64,000 nucleotides of DNA from Hungatella_A sp034142505. GTDB lineage: Bacteria > Bacillota > Clostridia > Lachnospirales > Lachnospiraceae. Numbering within the stretch: position 1 is the first letter of the stretch; every line of letters begins with the position of its first letter. Under the pieces are notes generated by a model. That model made no database searches. It worked only from the letters and a program-made list of their open reading frames with translations, and had not been told where the DNA came from. A program made the position numbers and the translations under genes. The stretch lies in contig JAWZDV010000065.1 of the NCBI GenBank assembly GCA_034142505.1, positions 62,001 to 126,000 on the forward strand, in the 5' to 3' direction. Positions 24,719 to 32,487 of the stretch are shown in pieces.

Positions 24719-26059
24719 ATGTCAGGTATCTTTATTTTCGGAGTTATATTTTTGGCAGTAGTAGCGATGGTAATTTCTATCTCTAAGTTTAACCAGCACC
24801 CGTTCCTGGTGCTGACCGTAGTGGCGATTGTGGTAGGCTTAGTGTGTGGAATTCCGACAGAGGAAGTCATCAACACGGTAAAATCAGGATTCGGTAATAT
24901 TCTGGCCAGCATCGGTATTGTCATTCTGGCAGGCACCATCATTGGAACGATTCTGGAGAAGACCGGCGCTGCATTGACGATGGCGAACAGTATCTTGAAG
25001 CTGGTTGGCAAAAAGAACAGTGTTTTGACCATGGGTCTCACCGGATATGTAACCGGTATACCGGTTTTCTGTGACTCCGGTTTCGTTATTTTAAGTCCGA
25101 TTTCCCGCGCGCTGGCAAGCCAGAGCAACGTATCTCTGGCCGTGATGGCGACCGCCTTGTCCGGCGGATTGTATGCAACCCACTGTCTTGTACCGCCGAC
25201 ACCGGGACCGATTGCCATGGCAGGAACTCTGGAAGCGGATCTGGGACTGACTATTTTAATCGGTTTGCTGATCTCCATTCCGGCAACGATTTCTGCTATT
25301 ATTTATGCAAAGAAAGTAGCTTCCAAGATTGATATTCCGGCAAATCCGGAGTACACCGTGGATGAACTGGTACAGAAATATGGAAAACTTCCGGGAACCT
25401 TACATAGCTTTTCACCGATTTTGCTGCCGATCATTTTAATTGCTCTGAAATCCGTGGGTGATTTCCCAAGCGCTCCGTTTGGCAGCGGAGTCTTAAAAAT
25501 GATCGTATCCTTTATCGGTAACCCTGTTATTGCCTTAATTCTCGGCGTGTTCCTGGCTATGACTCTGATCCCCCAGGGCGAGAAACAGAATGCGTTAAAA
25601 TGGATTACCGAGGGTGTGACCAACTCAGCGGGTATCCTTGCAATCACTGGCGCAGGCGGATCTTTTGGCGCGATTTTACAGAAACTTCCGATTGCGGATG
25701 CACTTAGTGGTTCTCTGCTGGGATTAGGCGTAGGCGTGCTGCTTCCGTTTGTGATTGCAGCGCTGTTAAAGACCGCCATGGGAGCTTCCACGGTGGCAAT
25801 GATTACCACATCGGCGATGATTGCTCCGATGATGGCCACATTGGGATTTACCTCCCCGATTGCAAAGGTACTTGTGATTATGGCAATCGGCGCCGGTTCC
25901 ATGACCGTGTCCCATGCCAATGACTCTTACTTCTGGGTGGTGTCCCAGTTCTCCGATATGGACACCAAGGCGGCGTATAAATGTCAGACGGGTATGACGG
26001 CGGTGATGGGAGTTGTAACGATTATCACGGTATTTATTCTTTCACTCATTTTTGTTTAG
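24719..26059 (+). CDS. GntP-family permease, probable glycerate transporter
   Basis: A 446-residue carrier with about 12 transmembrane segments and GntP hallmarks (GTIIGTILEKTGAA, LSGGLYATHCLVPPTPGPIAMAGTLEADLG, and GSMTVSHANDSYFWVVSQFSDM near the end). GntP members take up gluconate and related hydroxy acids; the flanking CdaR regulator and glycerate kinase argue for glycerate. The start at ATG 24719 is used because AGGAGGG lies 7 bases upstream; the ATG at 24713 is too close to it. The kinase gene begins 12 bases after its stop. Confidence 0.9.
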   Translation: MSGIFIFGVIFLAVVAMVISISKFNQHPFLVLTVVAIVVGLVCGIPTEEVINTVKSGFGNILASIGIVILAGTIIGTILEKTGAALTMANSILKLVGKKNSVLTMGLTGYVTGIPVFCDSGFVILSPISRALASQSNVSLAVMATALSGGLYATHCLVPPTPGPIAMAGTLEADLGLTILIGLLISIPATISAIIYAKKVASKIDIPANPEYTVDELVQKYGKLPGTLHSFSPILLPIILIALKSVGDFPSAPFGSGVLKMIVSFIGNPVIALILGVFLAMTLIPQGEKQNALKWITEGVTNSAGILAITGAGGSFGAILQKLPIADALSGSLLGLGVGVLLPFVIAALLKTAMGASTVAMITTSAMIAPMMATLGFTSPIAKVLVIMAIGAGSMTVSHANDSYFWVVSQFSDMDTKAAYKCQTGMTAVMGVVTIITVFILSLIFV

Positions 26060-26071
26060 GAGCAGGAACCT

Positions 26072-27217
26072 ATGAAATTTTTATTTGCTTCAGATTCATT
26101 TAAAGGGACATTATCCTCAGAAAGGATTATTCATCTGCTGGAGCAGGCAGCAGAGAAGAATTTTCCGGGATGCGAAACCGTGGGGGTTCCGATTGCCGAC
26201 GGCGGTGAGGGGACCGTGGACGCGGTGATTGCCGTGACCCATGGGAGTTACCAGAGAGTTCCCATTCATGGTCCGCTTATGGAGGAACGGGAAGGCATTT
26301 ATGGAGAGTTTCACGGGGATACGGCTGTCATTGAGATGGCGGCCGCCTCCGGGCTTCCCATGGTGCCGGAGGAACTGCGGGACCCGCGGCGCACCACCAC
26401 TTATGGAACAGGAGAGCTTTTGAGGGACGCACTGGAGAAGGGCTACCGAAAGATTGCCGTGGCAATTGGCGGAAGTGCAACCAACGACGGCGGCATGGGG
26501 GCCATGAGAGCCCTGGGAATCCGTTTCCTGGATGAGCAGGGGATGGAACTTAAGGGAACCGGCGATGATTTGATCAAGGTATGCCGGATTGATACAACCG
26601 GAATGCACCCCGCGGTAAAAGAGACGGAATTTACCGTGATGTGTGATGTGAGCAACCCGCTTACAGGGAAAGACGGAGCCACCTATACCTTCGGGAAGCA
26701 GAAGGGCGGCACACCGGAAATACTGGATGCGCTGGAAGCGGGTATGCTTCATTATGCGGACGTGGTGCTGAAAGAGACGGGAATCGATGTAGACCGGATT
26801 GCCGGGGCGGGAGCCGCAGGGGGACTGGGAGCCGCTCTGTGCGTATTTTTGAATGCCACTCTGAAATCGGGGATTGAGACGGTTCTTGATTTGATGGATT
26901 TCGACCGGCTTTTAGACGGTGTGGACGCCGTGATCACAGGCGAAGGACGGATTGACTGGCAGTCTGCATTTGGAAAAGTGCCCTGCGGCGTGGGAATGCG
27001 GTGCAAGAAGCAGCAGATTCCGGCAGTGGCCATCGTCGGCGGTATGGGAGACGGGGCGGATCAGATTTATGAACATGGCGTGTGCAGTATTGTGACTACG
27101 ATCAATGGGGCAATGACATTGGAGGAAGCTCTTGACCGGGCAGAAGAATTGTATGCTGACGCGGCAGACCGGACTTTCCGGCTGCTGAAAGCCGGAATGA
27201 TGATTGCAGACAAATAA
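26072..27217 (+). CDS. glxK: Glycerate kinase (GlxK/GarK type)
   Basis: A 381-residue glycerate kinase of the GlxK/GarK family, which phosphorylates D-glycerate (usually to 2-phosphoglycerate). Family motifs are ASDSFKGTLSS at the N-terminus, PIADGGEGTVDA, IGGSATNDGGMGAMRALG, GAGAAGGLGAAL and GEGRIDWQSAFGKVP. The length is standard. It completes the regulator-permease-kinase unit that imports glycerate and feeds it into lower glycolysis. TAGGAGCAGG lies before the ATG. Confidence 0.95.
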   Translation: MKFLFASDSFKGTLSSERIIHLLEQAAEKNFPGCETVGVPIADGGEGTVDAVIAVTHGSYQRVPIHGPLMEEREGIYGEFHGDTAVIEMAAASGLPMVPEELRDPRRTTTYGTGELLRDALEKGYRKIAVAIGGSATNDGGMGAMRALGIRFLDEQGMELKGTGDDLIKVCRIDTTGMHPAVKETEFTVMCDVSNPLTGKDGATYTFGKQKGGTPEILDALEAGMLHYADVVLKETGIDVDRIAGAGAAGGLGAALCVFLNATLKSGIETVLDLMDFDRLLDGVDAVITGEGRIDWQSAFGKVPCGVGMRCKKQQIPAVAIVGGMGDGADQIYEHGVCSIVTTINGAMTLEEALDRAEELYADAADRTFRLLKAGMMIADK

Positions 27218-27224
27218 TATAAAG

Positions 27225-27254
27225 CAGGCAGGAAATGAATGGATTTCCTGCCTG
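27225..27254. terminator. Terminator between glxK and the convergent membrane gene
   Basis: A perfect 12-bp stem CAGGCAGGAAAT/ATTTCCTGCCTG, with TTGTGTTTCTT after it on the plus strand. Confidence 0.8.
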
Positions 27255-27263
27255 TTGTGTTTC

Positions 27264-28388
27264 TTATGCTTCTGTATCTTTGGAATTTTTGAAATTGTTA
27301 ACCGAATCTTTAAATTCTTTCAACGCCTCAGCAAATTTGCTGGAGGAGGAAGTTGGGTTTCCCCGCAGAATACTCTTCCGGTAGAAGGACATCTGATGGG
27401 ATAAAAGACGGCGGTTTTCCGTCAGAGATTTAATCCGGTCTGACAGTGCGTCTTCCCGCTCGCTCCGCTCCTTGAACCGCTGTGCTGCTTCGGCTACCCG
27501 AAGGACGGTCTCTTCTTTCATATCAGCCATACGCTGTGCAGTTTCCTCTTTCATACCGGCCACCCGCTGTGCGGTTTCTTCCTTCATACCGGCCACCTTC
27601 TGTGCGGTTTCCTCCTTGATGTCGGCTACCCGTGACACTGCGCTGGAGAGAGAGTCGGAGATCCGCTGCGCCGTATCCTCCAGGGAATCGGAGAGATCTT
27701 CCAGAGAGAAGCCGACCCGCTGGGCCGTATCTCCCAGAGACCCGCTGACCCGCTGTGCGGCGTCTTCCTTGAAATCTGCCACCCGCTGGCTGGTCTCCGC
27801 CTTCAACAGTGCAAGCTGAACCTGCATTTCTTCCAGCTCGGCTTTCATCTTCGTCATAGCCTCCAGAGCACGGCCCAGATCCAGGGCTTCCTTGGTGGAC
27901 TTGATGGAGTCGGACACAAACAGGACGCTGACGATGCCGATGAAGGCAAACTCTGCGATTGGGTTCATCTCAAGCACGGCATTGGCGATGGGTTTATGGA
28001 TGACGTCCGTCAAAAAGATGGTCAGGAATCCCCAGGCGATGGACGAGCTGAGACAGATGTAGCCGTGAAGGTTAAACGGCTGGTTGCTGTAATCCCAGTA
28101 TTTCATTTTAAACAGCCGCTCCATCACATACCCGGTTATATATTCCAGAATCGTGGCCGCCACTATGCCGGCTAAATATACCAGGAAAATGTTGTCCTTC
28201 ACAGGCAGTGAAAACCAGAGCATCATCACAGCTCCGGTTCCGTACAGCGGCAGCATGGGCAGGCGCAGGAACCCGCGGTTCACAAAACGCCTGGATTTCA
28301 GCGATACGTAGGTGGATTCAAAAATCCATCCAAAGAAACAGTAAATATAGAAAAATGTTATCCAGTGATACCATGGATATGTATACAT
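27264..28388 (-). CDS. CmpB-like membrane protein with an 11-residue-repeat coiled-coil tail
   Basis: A 374-residue protein in two parts. Residues 1-160 form a membrane domain of the putative ABC-transporter type IV/CmpB family (ITFFYIYCFFGWIFESTYVSL, then FVNRGFLRLPMLPLYG). Residues 165-335 are charged and helical. Within them, 202-307 are repeats of 11 residues (RVADFKEDAAQ, RVSGSLGDTAQ, ... KVAGMKEETAQ, RVAGMKEETAQ, RMADMKEETVL), with one 18-residue unit; this hendecad period implies a right-handed coiled coil. The start is moved to ATG 28388, where GGGGGGA precedes it; upstream in-frame codons lack a ribosome site. The tail is likely cytoplasmic; its role is unknown. Confidence 0.75.
   Translation of the reverse strand: MYTYPWYHWITFFYIYCFFGWIFESTYVSLKSRRFVNRGFLRLPMLPLYGTGAVMMLWFSLPVKDNIFLVYLAGIVAATILEYITGYVMERLFKMKYWDYSNQPFNLHGYICLSSSIAWGFLTIFLTDVIHKPIANAVLEMNPIAEFAFIGIVSVLFVSDSIKSTKEALDLGRALEAMTKMKAELEEMQVQLALLKAETSQRVADFKEDAAQRVSGSLGDTAQRVGFSLEDLSDSLEDTAQRISDSLSSAVSRVADIKEETAQKVAGMKEETAQRVAGMKEETAQRMADMKEETVLRVAEAAQRFKERSEREDALSDRIKSLTENRRLLSHQMSFYRKSILRGNPTSSSSKFAEALKEFKDSVNNFKNSKDTEA
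27468..27785 (-). repeat. 33-bp tandem repeats encoding the hendecad coiled coil
   Basis: About nine 33-nt units read as 11-residue repeats ending in -TAQ-[RK]V. The units nearest 27530-27630 are most alike at the DNA level, suggesting recent local duplication. Confidence 0.8.
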
Positions 28389-28500
28389 ATAATCCCCCCA
28401 TATGAAGTGTTCTTGTATCATCATAAACATTTTAGACCGTTTTTGCAATAAACAAAATAGGAAAAATGTCGTATTCGGGGGGAAGAACCAGCCTTTTTGC

Positions 28501-28529
28501 TTGCCAGACTTGGTTTTCTCATGTAGAAT
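28501..28529 (+). promoter_or_regulatory. Promoter of the ABC-F gene
   Basis: TTGCCA (28501-28506), a 17-bp spacer and TAGAAT (28524-28529), 36 bp before the start codon. Confidence 0.55.
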
Positions 28530-28565
28530 AGGGAATGATTTCAGTAAAAACAGGAGTTATAGCAG

Positions 28566-30119
28566 ATGAGTATATTAAACGTAGAACATTTAAGCCACGG
28601 GTTTGGAGACCGGGCTATTTTCCAGGACGTGTCCTTCCGGCTGCTCAAAGGGGAGCATATTGGCCTTATTGGCGCCAACGGCGAGGGAAAGTCCACATTT
28701 ATGAATATTATCACCGACAAGCTGATGCCTGACGAGGGCAAGGTGGAGTGGGCGAAGAACGTGCGTGTGGGATATTTGGACCAGCATACGGTGCTGGAAA
28801 AGGGAATGAGTATCCGGGACGTGTTAAAGAGCGCATTTACTTATTTATTTGAGATGGAAGAACAGATGAATCATATCTGCGACCATATGGGCGAGGCCTC
28901 CGAGGAGGAAATGAACCGGATGATGGAGGACTTGGGAACAATCCAGGACCTTTTGATGGCCCATGATTTTTATATTATTGATTCCAAGGTGGAGGAGGTT
29001 GGACGGGCCCTTGGTCTGGACGAGATTGGCCTTGATAAGGATGTGACTGACTTGAGCGGCGGCCAGAGAACGAAAGTGCTTCTCGGTAAGCTCTTGTTGG
29101 AGAAACCGGACATTCTTCTTTTGGACGAGCCCACCAACTATCTGGATGTCCAGCATATTGAGTGGCTGAAACGCTATCTCCAGGAATATGAAAATGCCTT
29201 CATTCTCATTTCCCATGATATTCCGTTTCTCAACAGCGTTGTCAACCTGATTTACCATATGGAGAATCAGCGTCTGGACCGCTATGTGGGAGACTACGAT
29301 AAATTCCAGGAGGTCTATGCCGTAAAGAAAGCCCAGCTGGAGGCCGCTTACAAGCGCCAGCAGCAGGAGATTGCGGAGCTGGAGGACTTTGTAGCGCGGA
29401 ACAAGGCCAGAGTGTCCACCAGAAACATGGCTATGTCCCGCCAGAAGAAACTGGATAAGATGGATGTCATCGAGCTGGCCAGGGAGAAGCCGAAGCCGGA
29501 GTTTCATTTCCTGGAGGCACGGGCCGCCGGAAAATATATCTTTGAGACTCATGACCTGATCATCGGCTACGACGAACCGTTGTCCCGACCCCTGAATCTT
29601 GCCATGGAGCGCGGTGAGAAGATTGTCCTCACGGGTGCAAATGGTATCGGTAAAACCACCCTTCTCAAAAGCATTCTGGGACTGATCCCGCCGCTGGAGG
29701 GTTCCGTGGAATTGGGTGATTATCTCTATATTGGCTATTTTGAACAGGAGATGGCCCCCGGCAATACCACGACCTGCATCGAGGAAATCTGGAAGGAGTT
29801 CCCCTCCTACACCCAGTATCAGGTTCGCTCCGCCCTGGCAAAATGCGGACTGACCACGAAACATATCGAGAGCCAGGTCCGGGTACTCAGCGGTGGTGAG
29901 CAGGCTAAAGTGAGATTATGTAAACTGATAAACCGGGAGACAAACATCCTGCTCCTCGACGAGCCCACCAACCACTTGGACGTGGACGCCAAAGAGGAAC
30001 TCCGCCGTGCCTTACAGGCTTACAAAGGAAGCATCCTCCTCATCTGCCACGAGCCCGAGTTCTACGAGGGCCTGGCCACAAAAGTATGGGATTGCAGCGA
30101 GTGGTCGCTGAAGATATAA
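28566..30119 (+). CDS. ABC-F family ATPase
   Basis: A 517-residue cytosolic protein with two ABC domains and no membrane part. Domain 1 has Walker A GANGEGKST, signature LSGGQRTK and Walker B ILLLDEPTNYLD; the charged linker (about 235-310, rich in K, Q, R) follows; domain 2 has GANGIGKTT, LSGGEQAK and ILLLDEPTNHLD. ABC-F proteins act on the ribosome, in translation control or antibiotic protection; this one resembles the housekeeping YbiT/YkpA-like branch more than known resistance proteins, by inference. The H-loop in domain 2 reads ICHEPEF. AGGAGTT lies before the ATG. Confidence 0.9.
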   Translation: MSILNVEHLSHGFGDRAIFQDVSFRLLKGEHIGLIGANGEGKSTFMNIITDKLMPDEGKVEWAKNVRVGYLDQHTVLEKGMSIRDVLKSAFTYLFEMEEQMNHICDHMGEASEEEMNRMMEDLGTIQDLLMAHDFYIIDSKVEEVGRALGLDEIGLDKDVTDLSGGQRTKVLLGKLLLEKPDILLLDEPTNYLDVQHIEWLKRYLQEYENAFILISHDIPFLNSVVNLIYHMENQRLDRYVGDYDKFQEVYAVKKAQLEAAYKRQQQEIAELEDFVARNKARVSTRNMAMSRQKKLDKMDVIELAREKPKPEFHFLEARAAGKYIFETHDLIIGYDEPLSRPLNLAMERGEKIVLTGANGIGKTTLLKSILGLIPPLEGSVELGDYLYIGYFEQEMAPGNTTTCIEEIWKEFPSYTQYQVRSALAKCGLTTKHIESQVRVLSGGEQAKVRLCKLINRETNILLLDEPTNHLDVDAKEELRRALQAYKGSILLICHEPEFYEGLATKVWDCSEWSLKI

Positions 30120-30138
30120 GATAAAGATTCAAACAGCA

Positions 30139-30178
30139 ATAAAGAGGGTATGCCAGTTTGACTGGATATCCTCTTTAT
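30139..30178 (+). terminator. Terminator after the ABC-F gene
   Basis: ATAAAGAGG ... CCTCTTTAT with an inner CCAG/CTGG pair. The A/T-rich arms could act in both directions. Confidence 0.65.
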
Positions 30179-30217
30179 CATAGGGAATGGTAGGTATATA
30201 ATATTAGGAAAATTAGT

Positions 30218-30268
30218 TTAGGGGGGCCGGACAGTTTGCACTGTCCGGTATGAGTATGAAAAAGCTTT
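30218..30268 (+). repeat. Structured 51-nt element, copy A
   Basis: CCGGACAGT-TTGC-ACTGTCCGG forms a 9-bp hairpin after TTAGGGGGG and before TATGAGTATGAAAAAGCTTT. It matches copy B (30971-31021) at 49 of 51 positions, and the two differences keep the pairing (A-T here, G-C there). The sequence downstream is shorter than at copy B, as if deleted. Confidence 0.85.
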
Positions 30269-30384
30269 TTTCTTTCATCACTTCTTGTGACTGTTATAAT
30301 CATACCATGTATTTGTGTGCATTTTGTGGACGTTCCATAAATAAAAAATAAAATTCATTATGAATTTATGAAAGAGATATTAAC

Positions 30385-30415
30385 AAAAGGCACTTCCACA
30401 CTGGAAATGCCTTTT
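30385..30415. terminator. Terminator-like hairpin downstream of copy A
   Basis: AAAAGGCA-C-TTCCA ... TGGAA-A-TGCCTTTT, a 13-bp stem with one internal mismatch and A/T ends on both sides, so it can act in either direction. Confidence 0.6.
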
Positions 30416-30540
30416 GAACGATTTTTGAACTACAAGATGGGCGGCGTATCCATCATCTCAGGTACTCTTGCGAGTGCGTCGGGAGCCTTTCCGACCTTTG
30501 CAGTTCCATTTATTGTACACCTAGTATAAGATAAATATGC
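30416..30540. other. GC-rich block with small hairpins, no assigned gene
   Basis: This block is more GC-rich than its surroundings and contains ACTC-TTGC-GAGT and GTCGG-CCGAC stems in close succession. A 40-codon plus-strand reading frame (ATG 30407 to TAA 30529) crosses it, but the ATG lies in a hairpin and has no ribosome site. It may be a remnant of a mobile element or an RNA; I do not recognise it. Confidence 0.3.
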
Positions 30541-30912
30541 TTATTTGTCAAATTTTTTGAGCCTTCCATTATCTAATCCATGCTGCAGTTTTGATTCCGT
30601 GATGGGATGCAGGGTGGCAACATATAAGTAGTTGTTGGATATATCAAGTTTAATTCCGATTTGGATGTTTTCGGAGAATTTTTTTACTAATTCAAAACTA
30701 GTTCCTTTCTCATTAGGATTCACCCCGATATAATCAGGGGAACTAATTATGGCAGGTAAAAATTTTAAATACTGCTCATAACCGCTATGGCGTTTTATAA
30801 TATGTTTTTTCAGACCAGAAGACTGGTAAATATAATCATGATTTGAATCTAGGTTAATATACTTATCAAAATGTCGGTTGTATCTGCATATTGGAAAAAG
30901 AGTATCATTCAT
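30541..30912 (-). CDS. Small PBECR3-like protein (phage Barnase-EndoU-ColicinE5/D-RelE-like nuclease 3)
   Basis: A 123-residue protein. The core (IYQSSGLKKHIIKRHSGYEQYLKFLPAIISSPDYIGVNPNEKGTSFELVK..., then IQIGIKLDISNNYLYVATLHPITESKL) fits the PBECR3 group of predicted RNase-like domains, with the HIIKRH motif as likely active-site material. Such domains usually sit at the ends of phage head or polyvalent proteins; here the domain stands alone. Codon use is AT-rich, unlike the flanking genes, and the gene is bracketed by copies A and B of a structured repeat, both signs of transfer. Its ribosome site is weak (CAGGTC). A toxin-like or phage-derived role is inference. Confidence 0.55.
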   Translation of the reverse strand: MNDTLFPICRYNRHFDKYINLDSNHDYIYQSSGLKKHIIKRHSGYEQYLKFLPAIISSPDYIGVNPNEKGTSFELVKKFSENIQIGIKLDISNNYLYVATLHPITESKLQHGLDNGRLKKFDK

Positions 30913-30959
30913 GAAAGACCTGTACAGAATTAAAAGTTGGAGAACTATAATTAATAAAG

Positions 30960-31135
30960 AAATAAGATTTTTAGGGGGGCCGGACGGTTTGCACCGTCCG
31001 GTATGAGTATGAAAAAGCTTTGTGATTTCAAGTAGTTTACTTGAAACAAAGGCCTGTTACCCTTTCGGATAACATACTTAGAGTATAAAGAATAATTGTG
31101 ACTAAAGTGTGTCGCCATCATAAAATAAGCATAAA
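30960..31135 (+). ncRNA. Candidate structured non-coding RNA upstream of mreB
   Basis: After copy B come two more stems: CTTTG-TTTCAAGTA paired with TACTTGAAA-CAAAG (31017-31052), and GTTACCC-TTTC-GGATAAC (31056-31073). A TATAAT (30946-30951) lies just upstream. Multiple stable stems, no reading frame and a covarying second copy argue for an RNA. Its position ahead of an operon ending in comFC recalls the raiA-motif RNA class, which is often found near raiA or comFC; I cannot verify membership. Confidence 0.5.
30971..31021 (+). repeat. Structured 51-nt element, copy B
   Basis: The same element as copy A, with the hairpin CCGGACGGT-TTGC-ACCGTCCGG. Here it continues into further stems (next entry), so this is the complete copy. 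Confidence 0.85.
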
Positions 31136-31158
31136 TAAAATAAAAAATAAAAAAACCC

Positions 31159-31187
31159 TTTAAAAACCTTTTGATATTGTATATAAT
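31159..31187 (+). promoter_or_regulatory. Promoter of mreB
   Basis: TTTAAA (31159-31164), 17 bp and TATAAT (31182-31187) in an AT-rich stretch. The rest of 31135-31277 shows nothing further. Confidence 0.6.
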
Positions 31188-31277
31188 GGTAAAGATAATT
31201 AAGATGATACGGGAGCAATTGCTCTACCGTAAGGCACATAGAGAAGAAGCAGGCAGGAAACAGGAGGAAACAAGATT

Positions 31278-32282
31278 ATGGTGATGTCCAACGACATTGG
31301 AATCGATTTAGGTACGGCGAGTATCCTTGTATATATAAAAGGCAAAGGAGTTGTTCTGAAAGAGCCGTCAGTAGTAGCGATTGACCGTGATACCAACAAG
31401 ATTATGGCGATCGGCGAGGAAGCACGTCTGATGATCGGACGAACCCCGGGCAATATCGTAGCCGTGAGACCATTGAGACAGGGCGTAATCTCTGATTATA
31501 CCGTGACAGAGAAGATGTTAAAATATTTCATCAACAAAGCCGTAGGCAAGAAGACACTGCGCAAGCCCAGAATCAGTGTCTGCATCCCCAGCGGGGCCAC
31601 GGAGGTGGAGAAAAAAGCTGTTGAGGACGCTACCTACCAGGCAGGAGCCAGAGAAGTGTCCATCATTGAGGAGCCGGTGGCAGCCGCCATCGGAGCCGGC
31701 ATTGACATTGCAAAAGCATGCGGCAATATGATCGTTGATATCGGCGGCGGTACAGCCGATATCGCTGTTATTTCCTTAGGCGGCACCGTAGTCAGCACGT
31801 CGATCAAGGTAGCCGGCGATGACTTTGACGAGGCCTTAGTCCGCTATATGAGAAAGAAACACAACTTGTTGATCGGCGAGAGAACTGCCGAGGAGATCAA
31901 GATCAATATCGGAGCTGCTTACAGAAGACCCGAGGTCCTGACCATGGAAGTAAGGGGACGTAACCTGGTAACAGGTCTTCCAAAGACGATTGTGGTGACT
32001 TCGGACGAGACCCTGGAAGCATTGAAGGAACCGGCGATGCAGATCGTGGATGCCGTGCACAATGTATTGGAGCGCACTCCACCGGAGCTGGCTGCCGATA
32101 TTTTCGACAGAGGCATTGTGCTGACCGGAGGCGGATCCCTGCTCAGCGGACTTGACGCGCTGATCGAGGAGAAGACAGGTATTACCACCATGATTGCCGA
32201 GGACCCGCTGACTGCCGTAGCTATCGGAACCGGCAAATTCATCGAATTCAGCCACGGCGATACACCGAAGCAGGAGTTCTAA
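31278..32282 (+). CDS. mreB: Rod-shape-determining protein MreB/Mbl
   Basis: A 334-residue bacterial actin that polymerises under the membrane and guides lateral cell-wall synthesis. Motifs are the phosphate-1 loop DIGIDLGTASILVY, KPRISVCIPSGATEVEKKAV, the phosphate-2 loop MIVDIGGGTADIAVISLGG and the adenosine motif GIVLTGGGSLLSGLD. The N-terminus lacks the extra amphipathic lead of some MreBs. AGGAGG lies 10 bases before the ATG. mreC and mreD are not adjacent, so this is the solitary Mbl-like copy typical of the order mreB-recD2-comFC. Confidence 0.95.
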   Translation: MVMSNDIGIDLGTASILVYIKGKGVVLKEPSVVAIDRDTNKIMAIGEEARLMIGRTPGNIVAVRPLRQGVISDYTVTEKMLKYFINKAVGKKTLRKPRISVCIPSGATEVEKKAVEDATYQAGAREVSIIEEPVAAAIGAGIDIAKACGNMIVDIGGGTADIAVISLGGTVVSTSIKVAGDDFDEALVRYMRKKHNLLIGERTAEEIKINIGAAYRRPEVLTMEVRGRNLVTGLPKTIVVTSDETLEALKEPAMQIVDAVHNVLERTPPELAADIFDRGIVLTGGGSLLSGLDALIEEKTGITTMIAEDPLTAVAIGTGKFIEFSHGDTPKQEF

Positions 32283-32314
32283 AGGTACGTTTGAATCTTC
32301 CTATTATAATTTAG

Positions 32315-32415
32315 TAACAGTTCGGACTGCGGGGAAATTGGTGCGGAAAGGCGCGTCAAGCTCGCTTGTAAGTGCCTTTCCGTGCCAATTTTCACATCGG
32401 ATGTTTGAACTGTTA
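32315..32415 (+). repeat. Large imperfect palindrome (about 100 nt) after mreB
   Basis: Outer arms TAACAGTTC/GAACTGTTA enclose a 22-bp inner stem (around 32333-32354 and 32372-32393) and a terminal CAAG/CTTG hairpin. All four inner mismatches are G-T pairs when read as plus-strand RNA, so the transcript folds fully. It resembles the palindromic repeat elements scattered between genes in this group of Clostridia. Confidence 0.75.
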
Positions 32416-32425
32416 TATAGAAAAG

Positions 32426-32457
32426 GTGTCCCTGCTGTTTTTGGCGGGGACATTTCT
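32426..32457 (+). terminator. Terminator upstream of recD2
   Basis: GTGTCCC-TGC ... GC-GGGGACAT stem followed by TTCTTTC. It probably ends the mreB transcript. Confidence 0.55.
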
Positions 32458-32487
32458 TTCATCTATACCCAGTAAAAGAGGACCAAC

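Noticed and set aside
27480..27819. CRISPR-like tandem pattern near 27.5-27.8 kb
   Set aside because: The 33-bp repeats are continuous, in frame and encode a coiled coil; there are no unique spacers.
28845..29864. Long minus-strand frame of 339 codons inside the ABC-F gene
   Set aside because: It is the complement of a well-conserved ABC-F gene; it has no ribosome site and its length follows from codon bias.
30407..30529. 40-codon ORF with a hydrophobic tail (MPFERFLNYKMGG...)
   Set aside because: The ATG lies inside a hairpin, there is no ribosome site and I see no family; a small toxin cannot be excluded but is not supported.
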